The position numbers and the translations under genes were made by a program. Below, piece after piece: positions 10,849 through 20,966 of a DNA stretch of 22,500 nucleotides. The notes below the pieces were generated by a model. It was not told where the DNA came from, did not search any database, and saw only the letters and a list, made by a program, of their open reading frames with translations. How positions within the stretch are numbered: the first letter of the stretch is position 1; each line of letters opens with the position of its first letter. The DNA comes from Chrysomallon squamiferum (taxonomy: Eukaryota > Mollusca > Gastropoda > Neomphalida > Peltospiridae): contig CM022676.1 in assembly GCA_012295275.1 (NCBI GenBank), positions 5,501,187 to 5,523,686 of the forward strand. The letters run 5' to 3'.

Positions 10849-11373
10849 AGGAATATTTCACTTTTGCTTTTGTTTTTTTTACGAGTTTCTACGGCAACAG
10901 AAAATTATTATTTCACTTTTGGCTTTGTTTACGAGTTTATGTAGCAACAGAAAATTATTATTTCACTTTTGCTTTGTTTTTTATTATACGGCAACAGAAG
11001 ATTATTATTTCACTTTTGCTTTTGTTTTTTTACGGCAACAGAAAGTTTTATTTCACTTTTGCTTTTTTTTTTTTACAGTTTCTAATGGCAACAGAAGATT
11101 ATTTCATTTTTGCTTTGTTTTTACTTAGTTTCACTTTTATTTCACTTTTGCTTTTGTTTTTTACGAGTTTCTACGGCAACAGAAAATTATTATTTCACTT
11201 TTGCTTTTGTTTTTTTACGAGTTTCTACGGCAACAGAAAATTATTATTTCACTTTTGCTTTGTTTTTTTTTACGAGTTTCTACGGCAACAGAAAATTATT
11301 ATTTCACTTTTGCTTTTGTTTTTTTTACAAGTTTCTACGGCAACAGAAAATTATTATTTCACTTTTGCTTTAA
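10849..11373. repeat. 55-bp minisatellite, about 9 units
   Basis: The unit reads approximately TTTCACTTTTGCTTTTG, a T tract, ACGAGTTTCTACGGCAACAG, then AAAATTATTA. GCAACAG cores start at 10894, 10944, 10991, 11035, 11087, 11176, 11230, 11285 and 11340. The last four are nearly identical at 54-55 bp spacing, while the first five are shorter and more diverged. A 185-residue open frame (10839-11396, +) and shorter frames in the other two phases cross the array because the unit has no stop in any + frame. The unit length is not a multiple of three, so the frame rotates through different peptides. I regard it as non-coding. Confidence 0.93.
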
Positions 11374-11429
11374 ATAGGAGGCTTAAAATATTGTGAATTA
11401 TTTGTACAGTTGTTTTAGACTATTTGAGC

Positions 11430-12370
11430 CTTAAATAGTTGCTGTAGAGCTATATTAGTTTATCAAAATTGTTTCTACAATAATTTTTAAAATGATGACC
11501 TTTATGGTTGCTAGAGAAAAATATATTACAGTTAATCAATATTTGTTCTGCAGCAGTATTAAAATTATTTCCACAGAAACCTATTTGCTTTATCAAATCT
11601 ACCAGTTTTAAAATAATTATAGTTCAAAATGGTTGCTATAGTGATGAAAAAAAAAAAAATTTCTTCTACTGTAGTGTTAAAATGGTTTCCATAGCAACAC
11701 ATATTAATTTTATCAAATTTGCTACCTTTTAAAAGTATTATCCTTCAAAAATGGTTGCTATAGTGATGTTAAAAAAAAAAAAAAATTGTTTCTGTAGTTT
11801 TAAAATAGTTTCCATAGCAACATATTTACTTTATCTATTCTGCTTGTATTTAACTTTACTGCAAACCTAATATGGTTAATGTAGTATTGATTAAGCAAAA
11901 GTTTTAGTATGAGTGTTAAAATGGTTGCTATGGTAATGCTTATTTTATTTAAATCGCCTTATATTAAAATAAATCATACCATAAATTATTACAATGGTAT
12001 AGTTTAAAAAATATATATTTATCTTATCTTTTTTCCTTATAAATGAGTCATTACTAAAGTGTCAGTTAAACACAATTGTTGGTTTGAGTATTGAAATGGT
12101 TGCTATAGCAACAGATAATTTTATATTTTCTCCATACATCACAGTTCTAATTGATTACTTAATTAAACAAAACTGTTGGTGCCTTTTCTAAATGATTGCT
12201 ATAGCAACATTTATCTCATCTTTTCTCCTTATACTTCAGTTATTTCAGATTACTGTATTATTAAACAAAAGTTTTTGCGGAGTTTGAAACTGAATGCTAT
12301 AAAAATATTTATTTTGTTTGATTTGTCTGTGTTAAAATTACTGCAGCATTTAATTATTGTTATAGTGAAA
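11430..12370. repeat. Diverged tandem repeat, about 120-125 bp unit
   Basis: The clearest pair is about 11623-11745 and 11745-11865. Both run AAATGGTTGCTATAGTGATG, poly(A), TTTCT, GTAGT, TTAAAATGGTTTCCATAGCAAC, then a T-rich stretch with TTATC. Weaker relatives occur before (11430-11620) and after (11915-11945, 12090-12120, 12185-12215). Each unit holds two motifs of the form GTTNCYATRGCAAC. The array decays gradually to the right with no clear end. Confidence 0.75.
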
Positions 12371-12900
12371 TATCAGTTAATCTAATGCAGTAATTATGTT
12401 AATAATATTATTATCCTTCTGAATGGATAAACAGAAAGGATTGTTTTCTATTAATTTTTATTTTATTTTTTTTCCCCCCAATTTCTTTTTATAAAACCAG
12501 GAACAGAAAAGAGCAGTAAACAGTCTTGTGGTTACCATAGCAATGTACTAGATCTTCTGAAGCACTTGCATAACGGTATTAAAATGGCGCTTAATTCAAA
12601 TGAAAATTATCCTACAATTTGAAATCCATTTTTTTTTTGAAGTCTGTGAATATATTGGCTGTTATATTTCAGAAAGTTTGTGTTGTGGCTCAATTTTGAA
12701 AAAGTGTATTACAGTGTTCATTTTCCAGTTAATTATTTTACCTTTCTGCAGTATGGAAATATATTCTTATATGATTTTATAAACTGGTTTCCATGGCAAT
12801 GAGACAATATTAATGTTCTGTTAGTTTCTGTGATGGTGAATGTTTTTTTTTTAAGTCTTTTAAAAGATGATGATGATGTTGTCATTATTATTATTTATTG

Positions 12901-12932
<32 letters not shown>

Positions 12933-13145
12933 GCATTTATTGTTTTCATTATTATTACTGTTATTATTATTGTTATTGTTAATATTGCTTTTGTTATTAT
13001 TTTGATATTATTTTCTTATTATTTTTATTAATACCATTTTTATCATCATCATCATCATTTTACATTAATACAACTGCTATTATAAGAATCCTGGTGTGAC
13101 AAAAATGGGTTATTGGCTATTACATTTAACAGTTTCCATGGCAAC
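11632..13145. promoter_or_regulatory. Cluster of RFX X-box-like motifs
   Basis: RFX factors bind imperfect palindromes close to GTTGCCATGGCAAC. Matching or near-matching sites are at 11632-11645, 11685-11698, 11754-11767, 11808-11821, 11924-11937, 12099-12112 (GTTGCTATAGCAAC, a perfect palindrome), 12195-12208, 12531-12544, 12787-12800 and 13132-13145 (GTTTCCATGGCAAC). Degenerate versions at about 11438, 11506 and 11567 extend the cluster to the left. Several belong to the approximately 125-bp repeat, so they are not all independent, but 12531, 12787 and 13132 lie in otherwise unrelated sequence. Binding is not shown; only motif form and density are visible. Confidence 0.55.
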
Positions 13146-13149
13146 AGGG

Positions 13150-15456
13150 GCATAGATTGCTTAGCTGCAAGAAACAGCTGTGTTTATATCAAACCATTTA
13201 ATAGGAAAATGAACTCGTGTATTTAATACACAGAATAACACATGTGAAAGTTCTGTACTTTTGTGGTAACTTAATATTCAGTTTAAACGGTTGGTGGCAC
13301 AAATTTAATAGTTTTAATTTTTCTGTCATGAAAATTATCATTTTGTTTCGTTGATTGTAAATATACTGTAGAGTAAGTTTTTTTTTTTTTTTTAATTTTA
13401 TGATGTTTTTATTTTCTTCTTCTTCTTATTATTATTTTTTTTTCATTAATATTCCAAATGTATGGTAATTTGTATCATGTAAGCAGTAAGATCTCTTTTT
13501 GTTATAGTCTTTTAACAAGATTACTTTTTGTAATTCTTTTTTCATGTATTTTTATTAATGCTTTTTTAAAAAACACAAATACATAAGAATGCTTTTTTTT
13601 TTATACCACAGAAATAGTAGATTTCTTTTATTGTAATTAACATGTATTTAACATTTATTTTTAATAATACTTTTTCACATAAAAGTCTGAAGAAATTGCA
13701 AGGTTTCTTTTATCACATCTCAAATAAAATAGCACAGGAATTGCAAGGTGTCTTTTAATCACTTTTTTTCATATGGGTAAATATTTTGAATGTAATTTTT
13801 TCATATGTTAAAAAAAACCAGCAAGATTTTTTTTTTTTAATTCATTTTCTCTGTAAGTAAATATTTAACCACATTGTAACAGGTGCAATTGATTATTGCT
13901 AAGTGCCGTATGTAAAATATTTGCTGTTTCTATCATCACGTAACTACGCTGATTATTTTATTTACTTTATTATTATTAAAGATTGGGATCCTGCACAAAC
14001 TCTCTTGGAAGATAATTAAATTTTTTACAATATTTGTTGTATCACCAGAATGCCGTTATAATAATACTAAATAAATAAGTAAATAAATTTAACAATTAAA
14101 ACAAACAAACAAACAAACAAACAAACAAAAAACAAAAAACAACAATAAAAAAAACTAAACAAGATAAAACAAGATGTAGATTGTATAAACTGGTTTTTAA
14201 CATGATAGAAACGATTTATTTTGTCTTTAATCGGTTCGTTTAGAGTGAAAAAAAAAAAAAATTTCTGATGGACAGGTTTTACGCCATGGTTTTCTTATAA
14301 TTAAATATAGTGGACAATTTCAGGTCCATTTTCACCTCAAATGAAATACCATTTGTATAAATGTGTTTAGTTTATTGTACATGATTATCAAGTTTTGGTT
14401 AATATTTTGCAGGGGTATTGTGAGAAGTTTTTTAAAGTTTCTTTTTTTTTTCTTCTTCTTCTTTTTTTTTTTTCTCATGGAATAATTAAGGGCTGTTATG
14501 TCAGATTAAAGATTAACACTTGCACATATGTTTTGTGAGAATGTCTGCTTTTAAGATTTGAAGTTTTAAAAAAAAAAAAAAAAAAAATAAAAAAATAAAA
14601 ACATGAAAAAAACCAGCAACACCATCACCCACCAAAACAAAACACAAATAATTGAATAAATATTTATTTAACAGAGTATTGTTTTTGTAAGTTTTTAGAT
14701 ATGTGGCATGGAATCTTTATTTTACTGGGTGTGATTATACAAACAGATGAATGAATGAATGAATGAATGAACAATTGTAAATAAAACATGCATGTGTGTA
14801 TTTGTGTATTATGAGTGTCACTGTATATTTATATTTGTGTATGAGTGTGCATTTTCTGATAGTTGCAGATGAATAAAATTCATAATATGCATATATTAGG
14901 CTGATAAATTAGAAGGAAAAAAAGCAACAACAAAAAATGCTGTTAAACAAAATTATTTCTGTAGCAGATTACTGAAGGGAGAAAAGTTATTGTGTTTTTA
15001 AAAAAAAAAATGTTTATATTACTGTTTATACTAAAGTTATGTTTTAAAAAAAAAAAATGTTATTATTACTGTTTATACAAAATTATTTGGTTATACTCTG
15101 TTTTTAATTACAATTAATTTAATTTTTTAAAATAAATTTAAAAAGAAAATCATATTCTAAACTAGGTTATCTGGTATTTAGACATTGTTATTTATTTATT
15201 TTATTTTTAATTTATTTTATTTTATTCACTTTTCCAATCCTTGTGTGTGTGTGGGTTTTTTTTTTTGTGGTTTTGTTTTCACTATTTGTTGAAGATAAAT
15301 ATGTGGCAGCTAAATATCACATTGACCTTAATTTTGTTTTTAATTAGAAAAATATTCAAACAGAAAAATTTATGTAAAAATATGTTCCAGTTGTTTTTAT
15401 TTATTTTTTTACTGTAATTCATCTTAGGTAATTTTTATTTTTTGTTTTTATTTTTA

Positions 15457-15524
<68 letters not shown>

Positions 15525-15528
15525 TTTT
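13150..15528. other. AT-rich filler with small local duplications, no gene seen
   Basis: GAAATTGCAAGGTTTCTTTTATCAC (about 13691) recurs as GGAATTGCAAGGTGTCTTTTAATCAC (about 13738). A roughly 50-bp unit is duplicated at 14983-15032 and 15033-15081. Other repeats: (AAAC)7 at 14099-14128, a long A tract at about 14567-14590, (GAAT)n at 14747-14770 and (ATT)17 at about 15461-15512. No frame looks coding. Confidence 0.7.
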
Positions 15529-15701
15529 CAGAAAACAAAATCTATAGTAACAAAATGTTTTTTGGTTTCATTAATAAACAATTAGCATAATTTCATGTTT
15601 TGTATTATTATTATTATTATTATTATTTATTATTATTATTATTATTATTTCCAGAAAACAAAATCTATAGTAACAAAATGTTTTTTGGTTTCATTAATAA
15701 T
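15529..15701. repeat. Nested 50-bp direct repeat at the duplication breakpoint
   Basis: A block beginning CAGAAAACAAAATCTATAGT occurs at 15529-15578 and again at 15652-15701, apparently identical over about 50 bp and separated by (ATT)n. The first occurrence ends in TTAATAA exactly where the 3.87-kb unit begins, and unit 2 has only the internal occurrence (19522 onward). The flank of unit 1 is thus a partial earlier copy joined at TTAATAA. Confidence 0.85.
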
Positions 15702-16166
15702 TAGGGAGAGAAAAAAAATTAATAAAATAACCAGTGTACAATCAGTGTGCATTTATTTTATAATAAATTCAGTTCTTTATTATTTAGTTAAGTAATTTAT
15801 TTAAAAATGTAAATATTGCATTTGTTTTTCAGTTCTTATCTGCAGTAAAACAAAATTATATATGACAATTAAAAAGAATAAATAATTCATATTATTATTT
15901 TTTTTAAATTAACATTTATTTTGTTTTTATTTCCAAACAGTGAAATGCAAAACAATAACATTTTTAAGAAAATCAATAACAAAAGCAAATAAAATAGTTA
16001 TATTTATTTTAAAATATTAAGAATGGGGGGGGGGGTTTGGTCTTTTTTTTATTGTTGGTTTATTCATTTTTTATTTATTTTATTCAATTTATTTTAGTTA
16101 TCTGTTAGCTTCAAAATACATTAAATTAATACATTTTTAAAAAACAAATAATTATTTTATTTCTAT

Positions 16167-16167
<1 letters not shown>

Positions 16168-16242
<75 letters not shown>
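16168..16242. repeat. (GT)16-17(TA)21 compound microsatellite in unit 1
   Basis: This is a clean GT run followed by a clean TA run. The matching site in unit 2 (20029-20064) is much shorter and interrupted, so this locus expanded or contracted after the duplication. Confidence 0.9.
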
Positions 16243-16243
<1 letters not shown>

Positions 16244-16962
16244 TGTGCTCTCCAACCCTTATGGCTTATGACAAGTTTGCCTGCCATTTGTCAGCAATAT
16301 CCACCACCCGTTTATTTAGTGCACTTTGTTTTTTTTATCATAAATTAAACAGACATTTTGATTTTATTTTAGTGCAAATAAAATAAAATAAACTTGTTAA
16401 TAGTTAATGCATATGGTGCAATTATTTATAGGAGTGTTTTTGACAAGTGATTCGAACATTGTTCAAAGTACTTGTAACCCTGAAAATTTTCTGTACCATC
16501 CCTTCATTTAACTTGCACCAGTTATACGAATTCCCACCATCTATTTCACAAATGCTATATATATATATACACACACACACACATAAAATATATATTTTAA
16601 AGTTTTTAATTCTTATTTATGAATGGCAACCACATATAACACTTAAACTACAAAAAAACAAACATTTTATTTATTAACTTTGTTTATGTTTGTTTACAGT
16701 TTAAAAATATTAACACAAAGGATGTCTCTCAGTGTTTGTTTATAACAATTTATAAGAAAAATATTATAATTATTTTCATTAATTAAATACTTTTTTTATA
16801 TTATGTTGTTGCTGGGTTTTTTTTTTTTTGTTGTTTTTTTTTTTTCTTCTTTTTATTGGTTATGCATTTATTTACATGTTTATTTTTATTTATTTATTTA
16901 TTTATTTCAGGTACACATTTTTATTTATTTATTTATTTATTTATTTATTTTTCTCGTTTTAG

Positions 16963-17080
16963 GGCAGCCTACGTTTCGTTCGGTGGATTGCTAATGCGAC
17001 TGAAAGGAGATCCAAATAATTTGCACGGTTTTGAAATCGACTCCCATGTCTACCTCATGATGAAGAAATTAGCCTTCTAA
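16963..17080 (+). CDS. POLR2H: POLR2H (RPB8/RPABC3) terminal coding exon, copy 1 (partial CDS)
   Basis: RPB8 is the small OB-fold subunit shared by nuclear RNA polymerases I, II and III. This exon encodes its C-terminal 38 residues, starting [16 protein letters not shown] and ending YLMMKKLAF before TAA (17078-17080). Compared from memory with the human C-terminus (whole protein about 150 residues), 31 of 37 aligned positions match, including GGLLMRL, NNLHGFE and the final MKKLAF. The exon follows a short T-rich tract and TTTTAG (AG at 16961-16962). One leading G completes a split codon, and CTG would restore the expected R-L-A-A-Y junction. An open frame extends upstream through (TTTA)n to 16856, but that peptide is low-complexity intron. 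No other POLR2H exon is visible in the window, so the preceding intron probably exceeds 15 kb. The family call is very secure. Whether this copy is the one normally used is unknown. Confidence 0.95.
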
Positions 17081-17750
17081 ATTTCATATTTCAAAAATCG
17101 TTTTGTTTACTTTTTAGTAGAAAAAACCCCCAAACAGACAAAAAAAATAAAAAAAATAAAATAAAAAAAATGAAAGAGTTTTTATTAGCCAGAAATGCTG
17201 CCAGTACATTTTATTTTGGAAAGATTGTTTTACGATTTGGCTAACCATTTTGAAATGGAGGAAAAATTTTTAATTTAATTTAGAAACAACTATTAATTTT
17301 TTGGTATTATTATTATCTTTATTATTAATTTATTACTTTTTTTTTTAATTATTATTCTGAAATATAAAGCAAAAATTTGAATGTAAGAAAAAAATTTGAG
17401 AGTGAAAGAAGGAATGGAAAGAAAGAAGGAATAAGTGATTGAGAGAATGATGGCGAGAAATAATATTTAACAGTACATTTCCTGTCTGGTGAACTTTTAA
17501 GTAAGTTTTGTGTTTGCAGCATCTAGATAAACTTAAAAGATAAACATTTTCTTTCTTTTTAAGTTTTATGAATGAAAAAAAACTTAACTGAACAGCCATT
17601 TCTTATTATTAATTATTTATAAGGTGTTAAAATTATTTTAAACCATGGAGGTAGATGTTATGTGTTCATTTTCATCATTATCATTGATGCCATTTTATTT
17701 TTTTTTCATTATATGCATATGTCAAAATAAACACTAATATTAATAAATGA
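17081..17750 (+). other. POLR2H: Probable 3' UTR of POLR2H copy 1 with polyadenylation signals
   Basis: After the stop comes an A-rich tract with AATAAA at 17146-17151, 17155-17160 and 17160-17165. The A-richness makes these weak evidence. A more convincing signal is AATAAA at 17726-17731, repeated at 17742-17747, followed by a T/GT-rich stretch (CTTGTTTTGTTG, about 17768-17780) suitable as a downstream element. A purine-rich GGAA-containing stretch lies at about 17380-17463. The end point is my estimate from the signal position. Confidence 0.5.
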
Positions 17751-17776
17751 ATGACTCAAATTATTTTCTTGTTTTG

Positions 17777-17826
<50 letters not shown>

Positions 17827-18329
17827 AATATAAAAATGAACACCAGATAAAACATTTATTCATTGGGTTTTATTCTGTCTCATCTTGAAAACAAGGGAGA
17901 CTATTCATAATAATTACATGACAGTGAACATGTTGGATTATCTCTTAGTAATTCCTAAAAAAAATAAAAAAAAAGAGAAGAATACATAAATCAGTTGTAA
18001 TTTTGGCCATGTCTTTTTAAATTTATTATGTGACACCAAAAATGGCAAACAGTTTCAAACTACGAGATCACCATGATAAATTACATCCAGTTTATTGGAA
18101 TCATTCTTTAATGTGCATCTAATAATATTTTCTCGCTGCAGTAAACTGTTTTGGGTAAAACAAATTGTCAAAATACATATATATCTGTTCCTGGTAACCA
18201 ATGTTTTCTTTACTGTGACAATAAAATATCAAAACTGTTTGTGGAGATTAACTGTTACTTTAAAATTGAAATAAGTAACAGATGAAACAATTTAAAATAT
18301 TATGAAGTAAATGAAAGTAAAATTTAATT

Positions 18330-19140
18330 ATGTAAATTAAAATCTAAGAAGTAACATGGAATTACACATTAAGCAAAATTTTAAATGGGGATTCAATTTT
18401 TTTTTTTAATGAAATAAGGTGGAATTCAAGTTAAAATGAAATTAAAATTTAAAGAATGTATAAGAAATTAAAAAGATGGAACTAAATTTTAAAGAAGAAA
18501 ACTGAAATATTTAAAAATAACATTGAAATAAGATGGAAATAGAATTTAATGTAAAAATTAAATAAGTTCTGGAAATATAAAACTTCCACATTATTATTAT
18601 TATTATATTATTATAATTATTATATATTTTTTCTTTCTCTTTTTTTCTTTGGCAGACAAAAAGTAATATGACAGTAAAATCATGTTCTTTTAAAAACATT
18701 TTATTTAAAAAAGTATTCAGTGAAAGCTAAAATTAGTAAAAACAATTATCCACATACAATCTTTTTTTATTTTCAATTTGTTTTGCAGTTCATATTTATT
18801 TAAAAATAATTAAATAAAAGAAATTGAAATAAATTAAAATTAATAACTTGGAAATTTAAAGAGGTAAAAGTAGAAACAAATTTATAGAAGGATATGGAAA
18901 TAATAACTTTATTATTTTTTATTTTTTTTTATGCTACTTTTCTTTTTATTTATTTAATTTTGTTTTGTTTTTTTAATTGCTAACATTTAAAGAAGTAAAA
19001 TGAAATAAGATTTAAAGATACAATATTTTTTTGATATAATAATGAATAAAAATGAAATACAAATATAATAAAGTCAGCAGAAATAAAAATGTAATGAACC
19101 AATAGTGAATTTCTTTTAGAAGGTAAATAAAAAAGAAGTT
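18330..19140. repeat. Degenerate A-rich minisatellite-like region
   Basis: Loose copies of AAATAAGATGGAANTAAATTTTAAAGAA recur every 30-50 bp (for example about 18412, 18474, 18527, 18845 and 18990). The left part is repeated in duplication unit 2 (22190-22440). No coding frame is supported. Confidence 0.5.
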
Positions 19141-19181
19141 AGAATATTAAGTATAAAGCAGTTTAGAAACTTTTAAGTTAC

Positions 19182-19184
19182 AAA

Positions 19185-19229
<45 letters not shown>
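19182..19229. repeat. (ATT)15-16 microsatellite, and CTT tract at about 19382
   Basis: There is an (ATT)n run near the right end of duplication unit 1, followed at about 19382-19402 by (CTT)n and more ATT just before the unit 1/unit 2 junction at 19443|19444. Confidence 0.85.
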
Positions 19230-20408
19230 CATAATATTTTATGTTGTACTCACAAATCCAGCTGAGTATTGAGTTTTGTTCAGGTATTTGAAAAGTTATT
19301 ATTTTACATTCAATTTCGTCTCCATTTTGATACCACTGAGGACCCAAAACCAGATTCAGATTAAACAGATTGTTGTTGTTATCTTCTTCTTCTTCTTCTT
19401 CTTATTATTATTATTTTATTTATTTTATTTATTTAAATTGTTTTTAATAAACAATTAGCATAATTTCATGTTTTGTATTATTATTATTATTATTATTATT
19501 ATTTATTATTATTATTATTTCCAGAAAACAAAATCTATAGTAACAAAATGTTTTTTGGTTTCATTAATAATTAGGGAGATAAAAAAAATTAATAAATAAC
19601 CAGTGTACAATCAGTGAGCATTTATTTTATAATAAATTCAGTTCTTTATTATTTATTTAGTTATTTATTTAAAAATGTAAATATTGCATTTGTTTTTCAG
19701 TTCTTATCTTCAGTAAAACAAAATATATGACAATTAAAAAGAATAAATAATTCATATTATTCTTTTTTTTAAATTAACATTTATTTTGTTTTTATTTCCA
19801 AACAGTGAAATGCAAAACAATAACATTTTTAAGAAAATCAATAACAAAAGCAAATAAAATAGTTATATTTATTTTAAAATATTAAGAATCGGGGGTTGGG
19901 TTGTTGTTTTTTGTTGTTGTTTTATTTATTTTTTATTTATTTTATTAAATTTATTTTAATTATCCTTTAGCTTCAAAATACATTAAATTAATACATTTTT
20001 AAATAACAAATAATTATTTTATTTCTATGGTGTGTGTGTGTGACTGTGTGTGTGTATATATATACTGTGGTCTCACTACATACTTTAAGAGATGGCAGGC
20101 TTGCCAACACTTATGGCTTATGACAAGTTTGCCTGCCATTTGTCAGCAATATCCACCACCCGTTTATTTAGTGCACTTTTTTTTTTTTTTATCATAAATT
20201 AAACAGACATTTTGATTTTATTTTAGTGCAAATAAAATAAGATAAACTTGTTAATAGTTAATGCATATGATGCAATTATTTATAGGAGTGTTTTTGACAA
20301 GTGATTCGAACATTGTTCAAAGTACTTGTAACCCTGAACATTTTCTGTACCATCCCTTCATTTAACTTGCACCAGTTATACCAATTCCCACCATCTATTT
20401 CACAAATG

Positions 20409-20445
<37 letters not shown>

Positions 20446-20848
20446 TACATAAAATATATATTTTATTTTTTAATTCTTATTTATGAATGGCAACCACATA
20501 TAATACTTAAACTACAAAAAAACAAACATTTTATTTATTAACTTTGTTTATTTTTGTTTACAGTTTAAAAATATTAACACAAAGGATGTCTCTCAGTTTT
20601 TGTTTAAGACAATTTATAAGAAAAATATTATAATTATTTTCATTAATTAAATACTTTTTTTATATTATGTTGTTGCTGGGTTATTTTTTTTTGTTTTTTT
20701 TTTTCTTCTTCTTATTGATTATGCATTTATTTACATGTTTATTTTTATTTATTTATTTACTTATTGCAGGTGCACATTTTTATTTATTTATTTATTGCTT
20801 GAGCATATATTTATTTAAATATTTATTTATTTATTTTTCTCGTTTTAG

Positions 20849-20966
20849 GGCAGCCTACGTTTCGTTCGGTGGATTGCTAATGCGACTGAAAGGAGACCCA
20901 AATAATTTGCATGGTTTTGAAATCGACTCCCATGTCTACCTCATGATGAAGAAATTAGCCTTCTAA
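20849..20966 (+). CDS. POLR2H: POLR2H (RPB8/RPABC3) terminal coding exon, copy 2 (partial CDS)
   Basis: This is the second copy of the RPB8 last exon, 3886 bases downstream of the first, in the same orientation and phase. The acceptor (TTCTCGTTTTAG, AG at 20847-20848), the leading G of the split codon and the TAA (20964-20966) are all kept. The 38-residue peptide is identical. The only exon differences are two third-position changes, GAT to GAC (Asp) and CAC to CAT (His). No other RPB8 coding sequence lies between the two exons, so this is a duplication of the terminal exon with its flanks, not of a whole gene. It could serve as an alternative last exon giving the same protein with a different 3' UTR, could be an unused remnant, or could be a second haplotype assembled in tandem. 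Confidence 0.93.

Larger units (their letters stand above)
15571..19443. repeat. Tandem segmental duplication, unit 1 (about 3.87 kb)
   Basis: The sequence from TTAATAAACAATTAGC (15571) onward reappears at 19444 in the same order and orientation, and the match holds to the right edge of the window. If the second unit begins where the first ends, the unit is 15571-19443. Anchors are the GCCTGCCATTTGTCAGC block (16277 and about 20130), the RPB8 exon, the purine-rich block (17380 and about 21250) and the CTCGCTGCAGTAAACT block (18133 and about 22003). Unique stretches differ by roughly 1.5-2.5% by eye, with larger length differences at microsatellites. Confidence 0.93.

Noticed and set aside
10839-11396. 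Longest open frame in the window (185 aa, +)
   Set aside because: It is wholly explained by a stop-free 55-bp minisatellite; all three frames are open, the peptide changes register with each unit, and no domain is present.
11508-11732. 74-aa + strand frame
   Set aside because: Lies inside the diverged 125-bp repeat; open by chance.
16262-16322. Minus-strand peptide KRVVDIADKWQANLS ending in TAA, present in both units
   Set aside because: Protein-like, but only about 20 codons long, with a stop just upstream and no acceptor; too short to call.
16856-16962. N-terminal extension of the open frame into POLR2H exon copy 1, starting Met-Val-Met
   Set aside because: It translates (TTTA)n intron. 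RPB8 homology starts at the acceptor, and an upstream exon is needed to supply the other 110 or so residues.
1-16962. Upstream POLR2H exons
   Set aside because: I looked for coding matches to the N-terminal and middle RPB8 segments in GC-richer islands and found none; the other exons probably lie left of the window.
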